Origin: Ruminococcus flavefaciens
Lineage (GTDB): Bacteria; Bacillota; Clostridia; Oscillospirales; Ruminococcaceae
DNA length: 8,128 bases
Reading direction: 5' to 3'
Assembly: GCA_002350065.1 (NCBI GenBank)
Contig: DEDQ01000076.1
Location: 7,378-15,505, forward strand
Shown here one piece after another: positions 5,285 to 8,128 of this stretch. A model generated the notes under the pieces. That model saw nothing but the letters and a program-made list of their open reading frames with translations. It had not been told where the DNA came from and did not search any database. The number at the start of each line of letters is the position of its first letter. Position 1 is the stretch's first letter. The translations under genes and the position numbers were made by a program.

Positions 5285-6169
5285 TCAGTCGTTCTGAGCT
5301 TTTACCTCGCCGGAGAGCGCATCAAGGCTTTCCTTGTGGTCGGAAACGACCTCGTCGGCGTCTTCCTTTATCTCAGCGTAGACCTTGCCGAATCTGCCGG
5401 TCAGCTTGCCCATTGTCTTGTCGTCGGCGTAGAGCACCCACTTTCTGCCGCTCAGCTTGACCGAGTAGATGTTGAAGCGGACTTCCTCTCTCTCGTCGTC
5501 GCCCTTTACAGTCAGCTCGACTTTAAGCTTGTACGCCTTCTTAGCTTCGGCTCCGAGGTCGTCGAAATGTTTTCTGATTCGTCGGAAATCGCGATTTGAA
5601 GCCTCTTTTTTGTCGTCTATCCTCACCGAGACCTTCAGGTCGTCGCCGAAGTAATCCTCCTCGCATACGTCCTTCATGTCCTCGATGAAGAGGTCGAGGT
5701 CGTCCACAACATCGCGCATCTCTGTATCGGTGCCGTCAAGTGAATCTGCGATATCCTCTATCTGCTCCTCCGGCATGAAGGCTGTTATCACAAGAGAGGA
5801 GCGTTCGCGGTTGATGCCTTTGACTGCCTTTTTCAGCGGCGACTTGTAGCCTCCTCCGAAAACAGCCGCGAGAGCCGCAATGAAGAACATGAACATCACG
5901 GATACTATGACGATGAGTATCAGTCCGCGGCGCATGAGCTTTTTATATGCGTCATCCGGTGAAGCGACCGGAGCCTTATCCAGCACCTCAACAGCCGGCA
6001 GCTTTGCAGGGGCAGGTTCCTCAGCAGCTTTTTCCGCTTCCGCCTTTTCAGCCGCAGTCTTTTCCTCTGCTTCCTTTGCCGCCTTAGCCGCAGCAGCCTT
6101 TACAGCCTCTTCACATGTACACGGAACGCCGTCCTCGAGCTTTGTTCCGCAGTATTTACAAAATGCCAT
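5285..6169 (-). CDS. Zinc-ribbon membrane protein with acidic extracytoplasmic domain
   Basis: A 294-residue protein. The start FCKYCGTKLEDGVPCTC holds four cysteines (C4, C7, C17, C19) in a short zinc-ribbon pattern. A low-complexity Ala/Glu/Lys region (about 20-60) forms a charged helical or coiled-coil linker. A membrane helix (about 82-104) is preceded by KKLMRR, which places the ribbon in the cytoplasm and the remaining 190 residues outside. That outer part is strongly charged, with helical segments and an apparent strand pair near VRFNIYSVKLSGRKWVLYADD, reminiscent of lipoprotein-like domains of unknown role found in other clostridial zinc-ribbon membrane proteins. GGAGGAGG lies 7 bases before the ATG, within the 23-base gap after the alarmone synthetase gene, so it is the last gene of that operon. 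Function is not known. Confidence 0.88.
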   Translation of the reverse strand: MAFCKYCGTKLEDGVPCTCEEAVKAAAAKAAKEAEEKTAAEKAEAEKAAEEPAPAKLPAVEVLDKAPVASPDDAYKKLMRRGLILIVIVSVMFMFFIAALAAVFGGGYKSPLKKAVKGINRERSSLVITAFMPEEQIEDIADSLDGTDTEMRDVVDDLDLFIEDMKDVCEEDYFGDDLKVSVRIDDKKEASNRDFRRIRKHFDDLGAEAKKAYKLKVELTVKGDDEREEVRFNIYSVKLSGRKWVLYADDKTMGKLTGRFGKVYAEIKEDADEVVSDHKESLDALSGEVKAQND

Positions 6170-6192
6170 TTTTTATCCTCCTCCGGCATGGT

Positions 6193-6885
6193 TCAGTCCA
6201 GACCGTTTATTTCCATGTACAGCTTCTGCATCTGCATATCCGTCTGCGCGATACGCTCCGCGCACTCCTTGAGCTCCGCCGATATTTCGGGAGTTATGGC
6301 GGCGGAGGTCTTATACCTGAGCTGATGCTCGAGGCTTGCCCAGAAGTCCATGGCAATGGTGCGTATCTGTATCTCTACGGGCGCGTACTTCTTCTGAGCC
6401 GAGAGGTAAACGGGCACGTTGATTATCATGTGGTAGCTCCGGTAGCCGCTGGGCTTGGGGTGCTTGATGTAGTCCTTCTGCTTTATGACTGTGAAATCGT
6501 CGCGGTGCGAAAGCATCTCCGCAAGGACGTAGATATCACTGATATAGTAGCACGTAACACGGATACCTGCGATATCAAGGAGATTCTTTCTCGCGTTTTC
6601 CGGCGTGAGCGGTATACCCTTCTTTTGCAGCTTGCCGATTATGGATTCAGCCGATTTCATGCGGCTTTTTATGTCGTGTATGGGATTGCGCTGAAATTTT
6701 ATGCTGAATTCGCTGTCGAGTATGCCGAGATATGTTTTCACGACCTCGATAGCCGATTCGTACAGATGAGCAAGGTCAACGAACTCGCTGAAAGTACGTG
6801 CGACCTGCTCCTGCGCTGCCGGACCCTTTTCGACTATTGCCGGAAGCTGCTGTATGCCTTCGATATAGAAATCAAGCTCGCTCAT
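6193..6885 (-). CDS. Small alarmone synthetase, RelP/YwaC-like GTP pyrophosphokinase
   Basis: Transfers pyrophosphate from ATP to GTP or GDP to make (p)ppGpp, the stringent-response alarmone, in the cytoplasm. The 230 residues cover only a synthetase domain: there is no HD hydrolase, TGS or ACT domain, as in small alarmone synthetases. Family motifs are in order: HDIKSRMKSAESIIGKL (70-86), DIAGIRV (104-110) with SDIY (116-119), KDYIKHPKPSGYRSYH (137-152), and VEIQIRTIAMDFWASLEH (170-187). The KPSGYRSYH and IRTIAMDFWASLEH forms look closer to Bacillus YwaC/RelP than to YjbM/RelQ; this subtype call is from memory of the sequences. GGAAAGGAAG precedes the ATG at 6885. It is the middle gene of an operon between a TPM lipoprotein (37 bases upstream) and a zinc-ribbon membrane protein (23 bases downstream). 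Small synthetases are usually controlled at transcription, often by envelope stress. Confidence 0.93.
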   Translation of the reverse strand: MSELDFYIEGIQQLPAIVEKGPAAQEQVARTFSEFVDLAHLYESAIEVVKTYLGILDSEFSIKFQRNPIHDIKSRMKSAESIIGKLQKKGIPLTPENARKNLLDIAGIRVTCYYISDIYVLAEMLSHRDDFTVIKQKDYIKHPKPSGYRSYHMIINVPVYLSAQKKYAPVEIQIRTIAMDFWASLEHQLRYKTSAAITPEISAELKECAERIAQTDMQMQKLYMEINGLD

Positions 6886-6911
6886 AGTTTCTTCCTTTCC
6901 GGTGCTTCGTC

Positions 6912-6949
6912 AGCCTGTCGCTTTAAGCACAGCCCACCGCTTTAAGCAC
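6912..6949 (-). repeat. Imperfect 19-bp tandem duplication at the 3' end of the TPM lipoprotein gene
   Basis: Two directly abutting 19-base units (6931-6949 and 6912-6930) agree at 16 of 19 positions, with the first 12 bases of each (GTGCTTAAAGCG on the minus strand) identical. Because 19 is not a multiple of three, the second unit is read in another frame and supplies the TAA stop at 6923-6925. Read from a single copy, the gene would end VLKATG followed by TGA instead of VLKAVGCA. Confidence 0.7.
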
Positions 6950-7855
6950 CTCAATAACAGCGGCATACGCGCCGCCTTTCTTTATCACATCTGCAGCGGA
7001 ATCCGCTGCCTTTTTCCACTCAGCCGGGACATCAGTTCCTGCCTTCGTGATGACAGTCATGGTCTTGGTATTATCGTCTATCAGCAGCATAAATCCACCG
7101 TCCTTGTAATGGCGGTCGAAGTAGCTTCTGCCGATCTCTTCATTTGTCTTATCTGTTGAATTTGAGGTCGCAAGAACAGTGATATTGTTCTTGTTGTCCG
7201 CAAGCTTCTCCTCGAGAGCTGCTATCTCGTCAGAATTGAATATACCTCCGTTGTCGAATACGTGCTCGGGGCACTTCTCGCCCAGCTGCATGAGACGCAG
7301 TATCGCGTCTTTATAGTCTCCGGAGACTATATCCCTCGTCGCCCAGTACATAGGCTCGTTTTCGGCTCCGTCGGGAATGAATACAGAGCAGCTTCCCGCT
7401 CTGTAGAGCAGGTCTGTATTGGTATCGTTATTTATCAGCAGGAGCAGTCCGCTTCCCCTGCCCTCGTACAGCTCGTTGTAGGAGTCCTCCGCAAACTGGT
7501 AAGGAGTCCTGCCGCCGAGCGAAGAAGCAGTCACGACTGCCGCATTTATGAGCCTGTCTTTATAAAGCGTCTCGCAGTAGCTGTTGAGCTGTGCAGAATC
7601 CTCCGCGGAGAGGACTCCGGCGTTGTCGTATATGTACTTGCCATCTGCCGGCTCGAGTGCGGTTATGTCGGGCAGAGGCTCTGCTGTGGGCTCTGTTTCG
7701 GGCTCGGGAGCTTCTTCATGCTGCGCGGAGGAAGTCTCAGGCTGAGTTTCATCAGTCGGAGTTTCGCTCCGCTGCCCCGTCACGGAACAGCCTGCAAGGA
7801 GCAATAATGCTGCGGCTGAAACTGCTGGTATAAAAAATTTTTTCAAAAAAATCAT
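6923..7855 (-). CDS. Lipoprotein with two TPM domains
   Basis: A 310-residue membrane-anchored lipoprotein. The signal peptide ends in the lipobox LAGC (20-23), so Cys23 should be lipidated and the protein held outside the membrane. A Glu/Pro/Thr-rich linker follows (about 30-65). Residues 74-160 form a TPM domain: YIYDNAGVLSAEDSAQLNSY, AAVVTASSLGG, then GSGLLLLINND. A second, more divergent copy covers about 198-274: VFDNGGIFNSDEIAALEEKL, ITVLATSN, then DGGFMLLIDDNTKTMTVITKAG. TPM domains occur in surface and photosystem-associated proteins, and some have phosphatase activity, but the role here is unknown. The ATG at 7855 has AAGAG 6 bases upstream; TTG at 7846 (giving MKKFF) has TAGGA about 9 bases upstream and is a reasonable alternative. 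It is the first gene of the operon with the alarmone synthetase. Confidence 0.9.
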   Translation of the reverse strand: MIFLKKFFIPAVSAAALLLLAGCSVTGQRSETPTDETQPETSSAQHEEAPEPETEPTAEPLPDITALEPADGKYIYDNAGVLSAEDSAQLNSYCETLYKDRLINAAVVTASSLGGRTPYQFAEDSYNELYEGRGSGLLLLINNDTNTDLLYRAGSCSVFIPDGAENEPMYWATRDIVSGDYKDAILRLMQLGEKCPEHVFDNGGIFNSDEIAALEEKLADNKNNITVLATSNSTDKTNEEIGRSYFDRHYKDGGFMLLIDDNTKTMTVITKAGTDVPAEWKKAADSAADVIKKGGAYAAVIEVLKAVGCA

Positions 7856-7864
7856 TCCTAACTC

Positions 7865-7893
7865 TTGTAATACTTCTTATATTTTAGTATAAT
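7865..7893 (+). promoter_or_regulatory. Forward promoter of the DNA glycosylase gene
   Basis: On the plus strand TTGTAA (7865-7870), a 17-base spacer and a perfect TATAAT (7888-7893). Transcription should start near 7900, leaving a leader of about 53 bases. It overlaps the opposing promoter at 7881-7909. Confidence 0.75.
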
Positions 7894-7909
7894 TTAATAG
7901 AAAAATCAA
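7881..7909 (-). promoter_or_regulatory. Reverse promoter of the TPM lipoprotein/alarmone synthetase operon
   Basis: On the minus strand TTGATT (7904-7909), a 17-base spacer and TAAAAT (7881-7886). Transcription should start near 7874, giving a leader of about 19 bases. Weaker than most other promoters in the window, and overlapping the forward promoter at 7865-7893, so RNA polymerase cannot sit on both at once. Confidence 0.6.
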
Positions 7910-7952
7910 GTGCATATACGCATTTTACAAATAATTTTCAGGAGATTTACAC

Positions 7953-8128
7953 ATGGACTATACAGTTAATGGCAGTGACATACTCGTACATGAGGAGGAC
8001 TTCGACCTCGACGAGACTCTCGACTGCGGACAGGCTTTCCGGTGGAAAAAAGTGGATTCCGACTGCGAATGCACCTATACCGGCAGATTCCTCAATGACG
8101 CGCTCACTGTTTCACAGCTCGGGAGCGG
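7953..8128 (+). CDS. ogg: 8-oxoguanine DNA glycosylase, N-terminal part, cut by window edge
   Basis: Base-excision repair enzyme that removes 8-oxoguanine from DNA. Only 58 residues are visible, all belonging to the OGG N-terminal domain that precedes the helix-hairpin-helix catalytic domain. The diagnostic stretch is DFDLDETLDCGQAFRWKK (16-33), matching the F-x-L-x-x-T-L-x-C/S-G-Q-x-F-R-W signature of OGG1-type proteins, followed by YTGRFLNDALTVSQL. CAGGAG lies 8 bases before the ATG. The catalytic Lys/Asp part is beyond the right edge, so activity cannot be judged. It is the only plus-strand gene in the window and diverges from the lipoprotein operon. Confidence 0.88.
   Translation, partial: MDYTVNGSDILVHEEDFDLDETLDCGQAFRWKKVDSDCECTYTGRFLNDALTVSQLGS

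Noticed and set aside
5990..6110. Repetitive gcagcc/ttcagc-type tract as a DNA repeat array
   Set aside because: It is the coding sequence of the Ala/Glu/Lys-rich linker of the zinc-ribbon protein; the repetition follows amino-acid composition with no fixed unit.
6115..6945. Long plus-strand reading frame of 276 codons
   Set aside because: It lies antisense to the alarmone synthetase gene, whose catalytic motifs are complete. It has no ribosome binding site and no recognisable protein features.
7262..7807. Plus-strand reading frame of 181 codons
   Set aside because: Antisense to the TPM lipoprotein gene, which has a signal peptide, lipobox and two domains; the translated plus-strand product is rich in Arg and Cys and looks like a codon-bias shadow.

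Overview
The window looks like chromosome from a Gram-positive Clostridia bacterium, most likely a Ruminococcus-like member of the Oscillospiraceae. This rests on the gene families present (Pta, sortase, EFR1-type ferrodoxin, YdbC/PC4-like protein, small alarmone synthetase, TPM-domain lipoprotein), strong GGAGG ribosome binding sites, and near-consensus TTGACA/TATAAT promoters that all have 17-bp spacers. The taxon is an inference from protein style, not from a marker gene. I see no phage, IS, tRNA, rRNA or CRISPR content, and no gene-free stretch longer than 300 bases.

Layout: everything from 1 to 7855 is read on the minus strand, and only the gene at the right edge (7953 onward) is on the plus strand. 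From right to left: a partial 8-oxoguanine DNA glycosylase (+) diverges from a three-gene operon (7855 to 5285) coding for a tandem-TPM lipoprotein, a small (p)ppGpp synthetase and a zinc-ribbon membrane protein. Next come a 100-residue protein of unknown function (5181-4879), a PC4-like single-strand nucleic-acid-binding protein (4794-4561) with a clear terminator, and an EFR1-type flavodoxin/2x[4Fe-4S] protein (4428-3649) with a 14-bp-stem terminator. An intergenic inverted repeat follows. Then a tight three-gene operon (3476 to 1068) codes for a secreted, C-terminally anchored protein, a sortase and a four-helix membrane protein. Last is the phosphate acetyltransferase gene pta, cut by the left edge, with its own promoter and a structured 5' leader.

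How the genes may work together: the most system-like part is the sortase operon. The three genes are separated or overlapped by a single base, share one near-perfect promoter, and encode a secreted protein with four 12-residue helical repeats and a VEDTG sequence before its C-terminal hydrophobic segment. This suggests a dedicated sortase-substrate pair plus a membrane partner. The second group worth attention is the alarmone synthetase cotranscribed with two envelope proteins, which hints at a link between cell-envelope state and (p)ppGpp. Both functional links are inferences from gene order. The metabolic genes (pta, EFR1) fit an anaerobic fermentative lifestyle.
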